64,000 bases of DNA from Malus domestica. Taxonomy: Eukaryota; Streptophyta; Magnoliopsida; Rosales; Rosaceae. The position numbers and the translations under genes are program-made. Position 1 is the stretch's first letter; every line of letters starts with the position of its first letter. The stretch lies in NCBI RefSeq assembly GCF_042453785.1, contig NC_091671.1, positions 10,920,001 to 10,984,000 of the forward strand. The letters are read 5' to 3'. The notes under the pieces are model-generated. The model saw only the letters and a program-made list of their open reading frames with translations, was not told the DNA's origin and did not search any database. Shown here one piece after another: positions 51,274 to 62,344 of this stretch.

Positions 51274-51556
51274 TGTAACATCCCACATCGCCCAGGGGAG
51301 TGATCCTTAAATATATATTCTCATCCCTACCTAGCACGAGGCATTTTGGGAGCTCACTGGCTTCGGGTTCCATAGGAACTCCGAAGTTAAGCGAGAAGGA
51401 GGCCAGAGCACTCCCAGGATGGGTGACCCACTGGGAAGTTGCTTGTGAGTTCCCAAAAACAAAACCGTGAGGGAATGGTAAGCCCAAAGTAGACAATATC
51501 GTGCTACGATGGTGGAACGGGCCCGGAATGTGGTGAACCCGGGCCGGGATGTGACA
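51274..51556 (+). mobile_element. Cassandra TRIM solo LTR with 5S rRNA-like promoter
   Basis: 283-bp unit beginning TGTAACATCCCACATCG and ending GGGATGTGACA, flanked by TTTTT on both sides (51269-51273 and 51557-51561). The interior carries a 5S rRNA-like block (about 51350-51460) with A-box-like GAAGTTAAGCG and C-box-like GGATGGGTGACC, the internal RNA polymerase III promoter elements. This is the hallmark of Cassandra terminal-repeat retrotransposons in miniature. Only one LTR and no internal domain are present, so it is a solo LTR. It is not a 5S rRNA gene. Confidence 0.95.
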
Positions 51557-51816
51557 TTTTTAAACTACAGTTTTTCTTTAATTATTCACAAATGTATGTA
51601 CAGGTTAACGAAAAAACATGTATGCTTTTTTGGTGAATTTGATTCGAATTGGTAAATTTTGGTAACAAAAAAACCTATGATAAATTAAAACACTCATTAA
51701 ATAATATTATCTGTTCAGTGTATCTATATATAGTTAACAAATTGTTCAATGAGTTTTGTGTATGTAAAACTCTCATCTTCTATCTATTTGTGGCTAATCA
51801 ACATCGCTTGTTGGTG

Positions 51817-53958
51817 ATGGATGTACATATCAAAAGAGTGAGACAAAAGAACAAGACTTGGAAGTGTCCAAGGACTAGATGGTGGAATCTAAAAGAAGAA
51901 AAACAAGCCATTTTCAAAGAGAAAGTAATCACCCAGTGTGTGTGGGATAGAGAGGGGGAAGCTAGCCAAATGTGGGATTCCATGGCTAGTTGTATCCGAA
52001 AAGTAGCAAAAGAGGTATTAGGAGAGTCCAAGGGCTTTGCCCCACACCAAAAGGAATCTTGGTGGTGGAATGAGGAGGTACAAACAAAGGTGAAGGCTAA
52101 GAAGGAATGTTGTAAAGCCTTATACAAGGATAGGACTGATGAAAATGGTGAAAGGTATAGAAAAGCGAAGCAAGAGGCGAAGAAAGCTGTGAGAGAAGCT
52201 AAGTTAGCGGCTTACGACGATATGTATAAACGACTAGATACCAAAGAAGGAGAGTTGGATATCTATAAACTAGCGAGAGCAAGGGAAAAGAAGACAAGAG
52301 ACCTAAACCAAGTGAGGTGCATCAAGGATGAGGATGGAAAAGTTCTTGCTACAGAGAATGCAGTTAAAGACAGATGGAGAGGTTATTTTCATAATCTTTT
52401 CAATGAAGGACATGAAAGGAGTGCTTCTTTAGGGGAGTTGAGTAACTCAGAAGAGTGTAGAAACTACTCTTTTTATCGTCGAATCCGGAAGGAAGAAGTG
52501 GTTGTAGCTTTGAAGAAGATGAAGCAAAGAAAAGCAATAGGCCCAGACGAGATACCAATCGAAGTGTGGAAAGTTTTGGGAGAGACAGGTATAACATGGC
52601 TCACTGACCTTTTCAATAGGATTTTGAAAACGAAGAAGATGCCAAATGAGTGGCGAACGAGCACTTTAGTGCCTATCTACAAGAATAAGGGCGACGTACA
52701 AAATTGCATGAACTATAGGGGTATTAAGCTAATGAGTCATACAATGAAGCTCTGGGAGAGAGTCATTGAGCATAGATTGAGGCAAGAGACACGGGTTTCG
52801 GACAACCAATTCGGGTTCATGCCAGGGCGCTCAACCATGGAGGCAATCTATCTCTTACGAAGATTGATGGAAAGATATAGAGATGGGAAAAAGGATTTAC
52901 ACATGGTCTTTATAGATTTGGAGAAAGCGTACGATAGGGTCCCAAGAGACATTCTTTGGAGGATTTTAGAGAAGAAAGGAGTACGAGTAGCATATATCCA
53001 AGCTATAAAGGATATGTATGAAGGAGCAAAGACTGCCGTAAGAACTCATGAAGGACAAACCGAAAGCTTTCCCATAACTGTAGGATTACATCAAGGCTCA
53101 TCCTTAAGTCCTTACCTTTTTGCGTTGGTAATGGATGAGTTAACAGGACATATTCAAGATGATATTCCTTGGTGTATGCTTTTCGCAGACGATATAGTGT
53201 TGATAGATGAAACTCAGGAAGGGGTAAATGCAAAGCTTAACCTTTGGAAAGAAGTGTTGGAATCTAAAGGTCTTCGCCTAAGCCGATCAAAGACAGAATA
53301 TATGGAGTGCAAGTTCAGTGCAAATGGAGGCCAAAACGAGTTAGGGGTGAGGATCGGTGATCAAGAAATACCAAAGAGCGATCGTTTTCGTTACCTAGGA
53401 TCTATCTTGCAAAAGAACGGAGAATTAGATGGAGATCTCAACCATAGAATACAAGCTGGATGGATGAAGTGGAAGAGTGCATCCGGCGTGTTGTGTGACC
53501 GCCGTATGCCATTGAAGCTCAAGGGAAAATTTTATAGGACGGCAATAAGGCCGGCGATGCTGTATGGCACAGAATGTTGGGCGGTGAAGCATCAACACGT
53601 ACACAAAATGGGTGTAGCGGAGATGAGGATGCTTCGTTGGATGTGTGGGCACACGAGAAAGGATAAGATTAGGAATGAGGATATCCGGGGTAAAGTAGGA
53701 GTAGCCGAAATTGAAGGAAAGATGAGAGAAAATCGGTTACGGTGGTTTGGACATGTGCAAAGAAGGCCTACTGACGCTCCGATTAGAAGATGCGACTATG
53801 GGGCAGAGGTTCAGGGCCGAAGGGGTAGAGGAAGACCTAGGAAAACTTTGGAAGAGACTCTAAGAAAAGACTTAGAGTACTTGGATCTAACGAAGGACAT
53901 GACACAGGACCGAGCACAATGGCGTTCTAAGATTCATGTAGCCGATCCCACTCAGTGA
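51817..53958 (+). CDS. RTE-type LINE reverse transcriptase ORF, 5'-truncated element
   Basis: The open frame (upstream open to 51649; first in-frame ATG 51817) gives about 713 aa. The N-terminal part is the linker between endonuclease and RT, followed by a full non-LTR RT: '[13 protein letters not shown]', '[16 protein letters not shown]', '[13 protein letters not shown]' (motif A Asp), '[18 protein letters not shown]' and '[13 protein letters not shown]' (motif C FADD). The C-terminal region has '[12 protein letters not shown]' and '[12 protein letters not shown]'. The APE-type endonuclease is absent, so the copy is 5'-truncated, but the remaining frame has no stop. The natural 3' UTR is missing: after the TGA the sequence changes to an unrelated repeat element. 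A second copy of the last 590 bp, with the proper tail, lies at 57540-58163. Confidence 0.9.
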   Translation: MDVHIKRVRQKNKTWKCPRTRWWNLKEEKQAIFKEKVITQCVWDREGEASQMWDSMASCIRKVAKEVLGESKGFAPHQKESWWWNEEVQTKVKAKKECCKALYKDRTDENGERYRKAKQEAKKAVREAKLAAYDDMYKRLDTKEGELDIYKLARAREKKTRDLNQVRCIKDEDGKVLATENAVKDRWRGYFHNLFNEGHERSASLGELSNSEECRNYSFYRRIRKEEVVVALKKMKQRKAIGPDEIPIEVWKVLGETGITWLTDLFNRILKTKKMPNEWRTSTLVPIYKNKGDVQNCMNYRGIKLMSHTMKLWERVIEHRLRQETRVSDNQFGFMPGRSTMEAIYLLRRLMERYRDGKKDLHMVFIDLEKAYDRVPRDILWRILEKKGVRVAYIQAIKDMYEGAKTAVRTHEGQTESFPITVGLHQGSSLSPYLFALVMDELTGHIQDDIPWCMLFADDIVLIDETQEGVNAKLNLWKEVLESKGLRLSRSKTEYMECKFSANGGQNELGVRIGDQEIPKSDRFRYLGSILQKNGELDGDLNHRIQAGWMKWKSASGVLCDRRMPLKLKGKFYRTAIRPAMLYGTECWAVKHQHVHKMGVAEMRMLRWMCGHTRKDKIRNEDIRGKVGVAEIEGKMRENRLRWFGHVQRRPTDAPIRRCDYGAEVQGRRGRGRPRKTLEETLRKDLEYLDLTKDMTQDRAQWRSKIHVADPTQ

Positions 53959-54204
53959 CTTGGATTTTCCAAGTCTCCAACCGAGAAGTTTTCCTCACTC
54001 AGGAAATTAAGGGAACACTACCTCAACCTACATGCTCCACTCACAAAGCTCCAACAAAAGAAAATTCAAAGAACTTAGCGAAGAAGGCTTTGGTGTATTT
54101 AACACAATACGTTGAAATGAAGGAAAGCTTATTTATTGATATCCCCGATAAGCTACAAATATGTACATATACATGAGTCAAAATAAACAAACAAGAGAGA
54201 GCCT

Positions 54205-54879
54205 TCACAAAGGTTGCTTAGGAGAAGTCGCAGCAGTCGGTAGAGCCCCAGAAAGCGAAGGCACCGGAGGGGGATCATTCGGAGCCTCAGTACTGGACAG
54301 AACCCTAGAAGGAGGAGGCATCAGAGGTTGATCATTTGGAGCTTCATTACGCGGTACAGCCCCAGAAGACGAAGGCAATAAATGCCTTTGGAACAAACCC
54401 ACAAATCTCTGATGATCAAGTAAAACCTGACCATCAGATTCCTTCATCTGGTCCAACTTCCTCTTCATGTTTGTAGCATAGTCATGTGCGAGACGGTGCA
54501 ACTGTTTATTCTCATGCTTGAGCCCTCTAATCTCCTGTTTGAGACTCATCACTTCAGCCGCCAATGATTCAACTTGGCGGGTTCGAGCAAATAGGCGTTG
54601 GGCCATATTAGACACAGAACCTGCACACTGAACACTGAGAGCCAGAGAATCCTTAACAGCTAACTCATCAGATCGTTTGGAAAGTAGTCTGTTATCTTTG
54701 GGAGTGAGAAGGTTCCTGGCCACCACCGCAGCGGTCATATCATTCTTCATAACGGAATCCCCAACGGTAAGAGGACCAGTAGGGGAGACGAAGGATGGGC
54801 GCCATATGTTGTCTGGAGAAGGCGGGGCTGCCTCTTCAACAAGGTTCAAGTCAAAACGACGGTCGGAGGGGCCAGACAT
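54205..54879 (-). CDS. Unknown coiled-coil protein encoded by the 53959-57540 element
   Basis: Intact minus-strand frame of 224-226 aa with in-frame ATGs at 54885 and 54879. The N-terminus ('GPSDRRFDLNLVEEAAPPSP') is proline-rich and contains an FDLNL motif. The middle, about residues 95-150, has a heptad-like leucine coiled coil ('VESLAAEVMSLKQEIRGLKH'). The C-terminus is a proline/serine repeat of EAPNDPPPVPSLSG type. No enzymatic motif is seen. FDLNL resembles the EAR repression motif DLNxxP/LxLxL, but that is a short match. Flanking tandem repeats and LTR-like sequence suggest it belongs to the mobile element rather than to the host. Confidence 0.5.
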   Translation of the reverse strand: MSGPSDRRFDLNLVEEAAPPSPDNIWRPSFVSPTGPLTVGDSVMKNDMTAAVVARNLLTPKDNRLLSKRSDELAVKDSLALSVQCAGSVSNMAQRLFARTRQVESLAAEVMSLKQEIRGLKHENKQLHRLAHDYATNMKRKLDQMKESDGQVLLDHQRFVGLFQRHLLPSSSGAVPRNEAPNDQPLMPPPSRVLSSTEAPNDPPPVPSLSGALPTAATSPKQPL

Positions 54880-55020
54880 TTTCAAAGGTGTTGAAGAGAG
54901 AAGAGGTCGAACAAATCAAGATCTTAGAAGTGTAAGAATGGAGCTTCTACTGGTGGAGATTCAAGTGTGCTTTGGAACTTAATGCCAGCCCCTATAAAAA
55001 TCTGCACTCGACGGAGCTTC

Positions 55021-55262
55021 AGAAATCGAAGAGGCGCCTGCTCAGAAATCGAAGAGGCGTTTGCTTTCTCAAAAGCTGGGCTGCTCAGAGACCACGAGGG
55101 TCGATCTCAGAAATCGAAGAGGCGTCTGCTTTCTCAAAAGTTGGGCTGCTCAAAGACCACGAAGGCCGATCTCAGAAATCGAAGAGGCGCTTGCTTTCTC
55201 AAAAGTTGGGCTGCTCAGAGACCACGAGGGCCGATCTCAGAAATCGAAGAGGCACCTACTTT
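55021..55262. repeat. 65-bp tandem array
   Basis: Units begin AGAAATCGAAGAGGCG at 55044, 55109, 55174 and 55239 (partial), exactly 65 bp apart. A shortened unit lies at 55021. Each unit holds TTTCTCAAAAG and GGGCTGCTCAGAGACCACGA. Because 65 is not a multiple of three, the three reading frames across the array encode cyclic versions of the same peptide. Confidence 0.95.
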
Positions 55263-55569
55263 TCCAGCCTTGGCAGCACCTGTCACACGCACACTCAGCT
55301 TTGCGGAAATTATGGGCATTCTGTCGAAGACTTCTGGTGAAGTAGAAAGCACATGAGTCTTACTGTTCAATCACCCACACGCAATAGTAGCTCATGTGTA
55401 TCACAGATAACTTTGCCAAAGTTCTCTGCCAAAGTTGAGCACGTGAAGCTTGCAGCTTCCACTACATCGCTCTGACCAAGACGGGTAAAAGAATAGCAAA
55501 GAAACAGCACTAACAAAGTTTAGACACATAAATTTTGAAGGTCTAGCTACCCCATATTATTACCCACAA

Positions 55570-56130
55570 GGGTAAAGGAACAGTATCACTGCTGGATAAT
55601 TGGAAAGTCCCTGTGTGTCAACCTCTGTGCTTCGTGGCAAGGTAGACTAGCAAACATGCCCAACCTTTACTCACATTCGAGAAAACACTCCCAACAAGAT
55701 TGCTTGCTCCAAAATCGAAGAGGCACCGTCCTCCGAATCTCGAGAGCCAGACTCCCAACATGACTACTTTCTCAAAAATCGAAGAGAGGGTAAAGGAACA
55801 GTACCATTGCTGGATAATTGGAAAGTCCCTGTGTGTCAACCTCTGTGCTTCGTGGCAAGGTAGACTAGCAAACATGCCCAACCTTTACTCACATTCGAGA
55901 AAACACTCCCAACAAGATTGCTTGCTCCAAAATCGAAGAGGCACCGTCCTCCGAATCTCGAGAGCCAGACTCCCAACATGATTACTTTCTCAAAAATCGA
56001 AGAGACACCGCTCTTCGAATCTCGAGAGCCAGACCCCCAGCATGATTGCTTTCTCAAAAATCGAAGAGACATCGTTCTCCGAATCTCGAGAGCCAGATCC
56101 CTGATAGGATTGCTTGTTCGAAAACCGAAG
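55570..56130. repeat. 218-bp tandem duplication followed by ~65-bp submodules
   Basis: GGGTAAAGGAACAGTA occurs at 55570 and 55788 and the two 218-bp units are nearly identical. Within and after them, 'CTCAAAAATCGAAGAG' plus 'GAATCTCGAGAGCCAGA' modules repeat about every 65 bp up to about 56130. Confidence 0.93.
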
Positions 56131-57540
56131 AGGCAACACTTTCCCAACTACAAGAGCCGGATCTCCTTGGATAAAGCTGTCTGTAATCTTCACACGCAAC
56201 ATCAGCTTTCCACATACCACAGACCACTTTTTCAAAGTGCTCTGACAGGGTAAAGGAATAGCATTACTACTTGTTGTTAAGGAGACTCCTATATATGTCA
56301 ACCTCCATCCCCAACGGACAGACAGACCTGCAAAAATGCTCAACCCTTCCTCATATATGAGAGGGCACTCTCAACGAAGCCTTTTGAAATATTCAGCTTT
56401 CTTTCCCCCCGATAATACCTCTGCAAACAAGTTATACTAGAGCAAGAATATCTCATATCATCAGGGTTAAAAGCAAGAGTATCCCATATCATGCTTTTTC
56501 CCTGTCTTTTCCTTTGGCCTTGTTCTTACCTGCAAGACAAGGAGAAAGAGAGCAATCAATCAGCACTTGGAATCAAGCTTCCAGCCAGGAACTGACTGCC
56601 TGGAACTTACTTACCTGGCATTGCTCTCGAGTACTCATCTTCAACATCTTATGCTTCCAGGGAAGATACCGCATCTGCCTGAGGAACAGATAGGGCAAGT
56701 GAGAAGGATACAAGGAAGCATGTGGAGACAAGCGTAACAGCACACGTGCCGATACATCCATTACTCTGTCAAAGCAAAAGTATCCCATATCAGTAGGGTC
56801 GAACGTACTCTAGATTTGATGGACTTGTTTTGACCCTCAAATTCTTCAGTCGGCCTTATACTCTGGAGGAAACCAGAAAACCCTCCAGCTCAGTTCAAGA
56901 ATAAGCCTGTGGAAAGTTACTTCTTCAAAAGCAAAAGTATCCCATATCATCTCTTCTCATTTTTCTTCTCTTTATCCTTCATGCTGCCTGCAAGATAGGG
57001 AGAATGTGAACAATCAGCCGGAGCTCTGATTGCTTTCCTTGTCTGTCACCTCTTTCAGCAAATCCCCTAGCTCGGCAACTTGAGGGACTCCTACTACATG
57101 GTTTGTATCGCGCTTGACCAAGCCTGAAACTACAAGTAAGCTTCAAGTGAAATTGATACATTACCTTGTGCATCTCCACCAGTTAAAGATACCACCCCTG
57201 GATGGAGGAAGAGTACTTCCAGAGAAGATGCCACATCTACCTATGAGACAGATAAGGCAAGTCAAGACGATACCACATTCCGATACTTAGAAGTTTCGTG
57301 ATTACGAGATCATTCTCCCACAATATTTCCTAATGTCATTTGTACTAAATCATTCACCTGTACTCACTAAAGGAAAGCTTGAACCTATGTACTTGTGTAA
57401 ACCCTTCACAATTAATGAGAACTCCTCTATTCCGTGGACGTAGCCAATCTGGGTGAACCACGTACATCTTGTGTTTGCTTTCCTATCTATATCCATTTAT
57501 ATACTTATCCACACTAATGATCGGAGCAATCTAGCGAAGA

Positions 57541-58163
57541 TCACAAAAAGCGACCGTTTTCGCTACCTAGGATATATCGTGCAAGAGAACGGAGAATTAG
57601 AGAGAGATCTCAACCATAGAATAGAAGTTGGATAGATGAAGTGTAAGAGTGCATCCGGCGGGTTGTGTGACCGTCGTAGGCCACTGAAGCTCAAGGGAAA
57701 ATTTTATAGGACGGCAATAAGGCCAGCGATGTTGTATGGCACATAATGTTGGGCGGTGAAGCATCAACACGTACACAAAATGGGTGTGGCGGAGACGAGG
57801 ATGCTTCGTGGGATGTGTGGGCACACAAGAAATGATAAGATTGGAAATGAGGATATTCGAGGTAAAGTAGGAGTGGCCGAAATTGAAGGAAAGATGAGAG
57901 AAAATCGGTTCCGGTGATTTGGACATGTGCAAAGAAGGCCTACTGACGCTCCGGTTCGAAGATGTGACTACGGGACAGAGGTTCAGGGCCAAAGGGGTAG
58001 AGGAAGACCTAGGAAAACTTTGGAAGAGACTCTAAGAAAAGACTTAGAGTACTTGGTTCTAACGGAGGACATGACACAAAACCGAGCGCAATGGCGTTCT
58101 AGGATTCATATAGCCGACCCCACTTAGTGGGAAAAGGCTTTGTTGTTGTTGTTGTTGTTGTTA
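57541..58163 (+). mobile_element. RTE LINE 3' fragment with (TTG)n tail
   Basis: Closely similar to 53371-53957, in the same orientation. It has stops in the coding part (TAG near 57633, TAA near 57744, TGA near 57916). It ends with the normal RTE 3' terminus: CACTTAGTGGGAAAAGGCTT followed by a TTG/GTT trinucleotide run (58138-58163). 5'-truncated at the border with the repeat-rich element. Confidence 0.92.
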
Positions 58164-58515
58164 TTTCTCTGCATAGTCTAGAAAAATTCTGCTTTCCTAA
58201 TCATTTCTCACAATTTCATTTGGTTTTAAAAGTTTTGCTATAATTTGCTCTGATGAAAGGACATTCTGCGACAAAAACCAGGATCAATTTGTTTGCATCT
58301 TGAAGATTTCTACTTTCACCAAGTTTATCTCCAACTCCAGGTATTTTATCCCATTGGCAACTTAAAATCAACTGCATCTCTATACTTTGGTAATCATTAG
58401 GTAAAATAGGCTGACTATATGCATATTTCTTCATATTCGAACAACAATCACAACAAAACTAGCAATCCATATGGTCATAAATAGATTTCTATGTGTATAT
58501 AAATGCTACTCTATA
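58164..58515. other. Intergenic between the LINE tail and the Helitron end
   Basis: No gene recognised; probably interior sequence of the Helitron if the 58545 terminus is real. Confidence 0.4.
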
Positions 58516-58545
58516 CCCGCAGCATTGTGCGGGCACCGCTGCTAG
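58516..58545 (+). mobile_element. Helitron 3' terminus
   Basis: A hairpin, CCCGCA-GCATTG-TGCGGG (58516-58533), is followed 8 nt later by CTAG (58542-58545) and then T. A short GC-rich hairpin just upstream of a terminal CTRR, inserted before T, is the diagnostic Helitron 3' structure. The 5' end (expected TC after A) was not located with confidence. Confidence 0.7.
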
Positions 58546-58917
58546 TTAACTCCCTAATCCTCCATTTCCTAAATCCCACTCCACCCAACCGAAGTCCACC
58601 ATCATCAGCACACCACCAATCTCTTCCCCAAACTTCATGTACCTATCGACACTTCAAGATCAACTTAATTAGGCATTTCAAGATCAATTTGATATTTATA
58701 TTTATTCTATTTGTTTGAGAAATAACTTTTCTTAATCGCAAGGAATTAGTGATCTTGTTAAAAAATGATGGAAAGGGTTACACTAAATTGTTGTTTGTAT
58801 AAAGATTATGAATAAAAAGTTGTAATTTATCATTTAATATTGCAATGGTAATCTTTTTTTTTTTAGCTTGAATATTGGGAGCACCCGATATTAATATCCT
58901 GGATCCGCCACTGCACG

Positions 58918-59769
58918 TGACAGGGTGATTGTGACACCTACAACTTTCGCTCCCGCAGAAAGTAGTTGTTGATCCCTCATGGCTCATATCCATGGATTAT
59001 TTAGCAGCTTTTTAGCTCACCTTTTGCTCTTATAGCGTTAGAGTGGAGCAATGAGTTTCATACTGGATGCTTTTAGACATTATTCTTTGATAATCTTTCT
59101 ATTTGGTCTTGCATCAGTCATTTCGCATCAGTCCTTGCCACTATATTATTATTTCCAGCATTAGTCGTATACCTTTCGATTGCAAACATGTTAGCCAACA
59201 CTAATAAGCCAATTCTTTATTGTGGGATGTCGTTTTGGTAGGATTACGATTTTCACGCTCATTTTTTAACCATTTGTGTACTCTAAACTGTATATTCACA
59301 TTATTTCTATGCTAACATAGGAGTGCAGGAGGTTGAAAATGAGTGAAAATTAGGAAGTCTTATATAGATTTACATAACTGCTCCTAGTAAAAGCAATTAC
59401 AAGACTCGCTTACTTGAGTTAAACCCCTTGCTTGAGGTTTCCTTCAAATAGGTATTCTCGAAGGCTGATTTGGTGCTCGAAAACATATCAAGTCGAAAGT
59501 TGAGGCATCTACAGGACTACGAAGATTGTGGGTGGATTTATCTACAGTACTACAACGATTTTAAGGTTGACAGTTGGTGCTTAATGTTAGGAAGCATCTT
59601 TAGTTGGGTCCTTTGATAATAACAGAACGATGCTAGACCACAGTTAGTGTGGCATGTACAGGACTGCACCAGCTTGTTTACACGTTTATATAATGATGGG
59701 AGCTTGTGTGAACATGCATCTCGAAAAGAGGAAACCACGCTGACAGAGTTGCATCAGCTGGGTTGTAAG
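58918..59769 (+). promoter_or_regulatory. Upstream region of NPF copy 2
   Basis: Homologous to 35420-35701 plus 43277-44352 (copy 1) and to 62345-62870 (copy 3). The shared words include CACCTTTTGCTCTTA, AGCCAATTCTTTATTG and GGAGTGCAGGAGGTTGAAAA. It lacks the MITE stack and the Tourist MITE present in copy 1, so it preserves the empty sites. Confidence 0.75.
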
Positions 59770-62015
59770 ATGGATGCATCACTCTCTGTGGACAGAGAAG
59801 GACAAATGGTGGATGATGGTGGTAAACGCGGTGGTTGGATCATCTTTTTATTCATGATAGGTATCTCTCTCTCTCTCTCTCCCCCTCTCACCCCCCCCCC
59901 CCTCCCTCTCTCATGTACTTCTGTTGTTCACTTATGACTACAAGGAAGTGAAAAAGAAAACTTCTTTCTTAGCAAATCATGTGATCGTATTTTATTTTGA
60001 GCAGGAGCTTTAATGTGCTTGACACTTGCTGCTGGAGGATGGCAAGCAAATCTGATTCTGTATCTGATTTAGGAGTTTAAGTGAAGAGCATTGATGCTAC
60101 TCAGGTGTCAAATGTTGTCAATGGTTGCACTAGTTTGCTTCCTATCATTGGAGCAATTATTGCAGACTCTTTCTTTGGCTGTTTCCCTGTCATCCTGATC
60201 TCTTCTTGTGTCTCTTTTCTGGTAATAGCCTCGCTCGGTCTCTACTCTAACAAGCACACATGCTCACATAGCCATGATAGTTCTTTTACTCATTGATGTA
60301 GGATAATACACTTCCAATTTGCAACATAAAGTTGAGTTTTTATAAGATAATACACTTTCAGTTCTCTGCTTAATGGAGCATTATTAGCCTAAGATGAAGC
60401 ATCTGAATCCTTAAATAGTTGGAGCTAGAGACACGGTAGGAAGGTTTCCATATTTTCTTCTCATATTTGAGCTGTACCTCGGCTACCTGTGGGCAATACA
60501 TATCGTCACATTTTTCAATTTTCCAGTGGAACCAACTTGTCTTTGAAAATCTTCAATACACGTCTAGTCTCATTTTTAAGTTCGTTACAATTTATTCTTT
60601 GCAGGGATTGGTCCTATTCACTTTGACTGCAACTCTTGATTCCTTGAGGCCCTCTTCATGTGAGAATGGATCTAGCTTGTGCAAAACACCATCAAAAATT
60701 CAGTTTGCGGTCCTATATGCTAGTATAACTCTGGCATCAATTGGACTCAGAGGCACTCGCTTTACTATAGCAACAATGGGAGCAAACCAATTTGACAAGC
60801 CTAAAAATCAAGGGATTTTCTTTAACTGGTTTTTCTTTGCCATGTATACAGCAACTGTTGTAAGTTCTACTGTCGTTTGTGTATATTGAGGACAGTGTCA
60901 GTTGGGTGTTGGGATTTGGCTTATCTGCTCTTGTTAATCTGATTGGTCTGGTCATATTCGCATCTGGAACCCATTTCTATTGTCGTGATAAGCCACAAGG
61001 TAGTCCATTCGTGAAAATAGCTCATGTTATTGTTGCTAGTATCCGGAAATGGAACGTTAAGCTCTCATCCAGAAGGGAGGATTACCACTAACACAATGAT
61101 GGAGAGGCAAAGACGACTCCTGCAGCACCTAAAAGGAGTTTCACTTTCAGGTACCAGAATTTCCACATTTTGTGCATCCTTACATTGATTTTACATTGGT
61201 GTCTTCTTTATTACACGCCGCATGTTTTTTGAACTGTGAGGCCAAATACAAAAGATAACTAGAAGATAATAAGTGACGTCGTGTGTATAATTCACGGGTG
61301 ACATAAGTCAACCCTATCAAACTTCACCTAACAAGACCTCTAGCTTTTCTGTATGATCTATGATGGAAAAAAGAATGTAAAGTTGAGGATAGAAAAATCT
61401 TGTATTCAATTTTGCAAAATCTTGTAGACATAATTTCACTTATCTTCTGTTGCTGAAGATTCATGTAATGTGATGAGATAGTTCTGCTGAGGCCCGCTAT
61501 GGAATCCATCCTCGGTGATGGTGGGATTATTGATCAGCGAGTTGGCCACTTTAGGATGTTCGAAACAGCTTTTGGGGAACACCTGCGTTGTTCACTTTAC
61601 GTGAGTCAACAAGCAAGGAAGCTTTTCCCCAATGTTTTCTATCTGTAATCATTATTTTGTTGAGTTTGGATGGATATATACACAGTACTATTTCAGTAGG
61701 AAACAGAGTGCCATGCACAATCAAGGAAATAATGATGGTAAGCAATTCTGTTTGCTCTCTTGTTGCAGATTTCTGAACAATGCAGCCCTGGAAACAGAAG
61801 GGGACTTGAAGCCCGACGGCTCAATTACAAGGCCATGGAGGTTGTGCACACTCCAGCAAGTAGAAGATCTCAAAACTACCATAAGAATTTTACCCTGTTG
61901 GTCATCCAACATATTTATAAGTACCCCCATAGCGATTCAAATGAGCTTAACGGTCCTCCAACCTCTGAAGATGGACCGTCACATTGGTTCACATTTTAAC
62001 ATCCCGGTTAAGCTC
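59770..62015 (+). pseudogene. NPF2 (NAXT-like) transporter, copy 2, broken
   Basis: Exons 59770-59860 (91 nt), 60005-60221 (217 nt), 60605-61150 (546 nt) and 61769 to about 62010. Against copy 3, exon 2 has GAG to TAG at about 60069 and a 1-nt deletion a few codons later (217 against 218 nt). Exon 3 has an inserted T near 60876 and a TAC to TAA near 61090. The third intron carries about 400 bp of extra sequence (about 61230-61620) relative to copy 1. Exon 4 is the best preserved ('FLNNAALETEGDLKPDGSIT', 'PWRLCTLQQVEDLKT') but homology stops after 'DRHIGSHF', where a short AGCTCACATTCAAATGAGCTT palindrome-like segment takes over. Clearly a pseudogene. Useful mainly as a comparison for its siblings. 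Confidence 0.93.
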
Positions 62016-62039
62016 ACATTCAAATGAGCTTAACATATT

Positions 62040-62344
62040 TAGTTTTTTAAATTTTTAAAAAGAGTATGAGATAATGATGATGTGATCTCCTATCAAGGGC
62101 ATATTATTCTTAATATTACATAATTACCATTTTGCCCTCTTTAAGTAAATATTGTGTATCAAACGTGAGGGTAAAATAGGGAAAATAGGGGTATGATTGT
62201 TATTTTCTCAAAAGATACAAAATTACTATTTTGCCCTCCTCATGTCAACATTGTATATTCAAAAGTGAGGGTAACATTGGAAGAAAAAGGGCAAAATTTT
62301 GACAAACCCTCTTCTCTTAATAGAATAAGAATAGATAGATATAA
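62040..62344. other. Spacer between NPF copies 2 and 3
   Basis: Two roughly similar AT-rich segments with 'ATTACCATTTTGCCCTC' and 'ATTACTATTTTGCCCTC' at about 62125 and 62222, each followed by a GTGAGGGTAA-type word. This suggests a short imperfect duplication. No gene. Confidence 0.5.

Larger units (their letters stand above)
53959..57540. mobile_element. Repeat-rich non-autonomous element (LARD-like), unclassified
   Basis: About 3.6 kb lying between two LINE 3' ends. It contains a minus-strand ORF (54205-54885), a 65-bp tandem array (55021-55260), a 218-bp tandem duplication (55570-56005) and repeated 'AAAAGCAAAAGTATCCCATA' words (56770, 56935). The right end (about 57360-57540) looks like an LTR 3' part ('ACGTAGCCAATCTGGGTGAA', 'CACGTACATCTTGTGTTTG'). 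No matching LTR was seen at the left edge, so the class is inferred. Confidence 0.45.

Noticed and set aside
51350..51460. 5S rRNA gene
   Set aside because: The 5S-like block is embedded in a unit with TG...CA ends and TTTTT target duplications and matches the Cassandra LTR layout, so it is a retroelement LTR, not a ribosomal gene.
54967..55356. Several overlapping RNRRG/EIEEA repeat ORFs
   Set aside because: They are the three frames of a 65-bp tandem repeat. Frame-independent openness comes from the lack of stop codons in the unit, not from coding constraint.
47300..58546. Single autonomous Helitron with Rep/helicase
   Set aside because: Only the 3' terminus is convincing. No RepHel motifs were seen and the 5' end is not established, so only the terminus is annotated.
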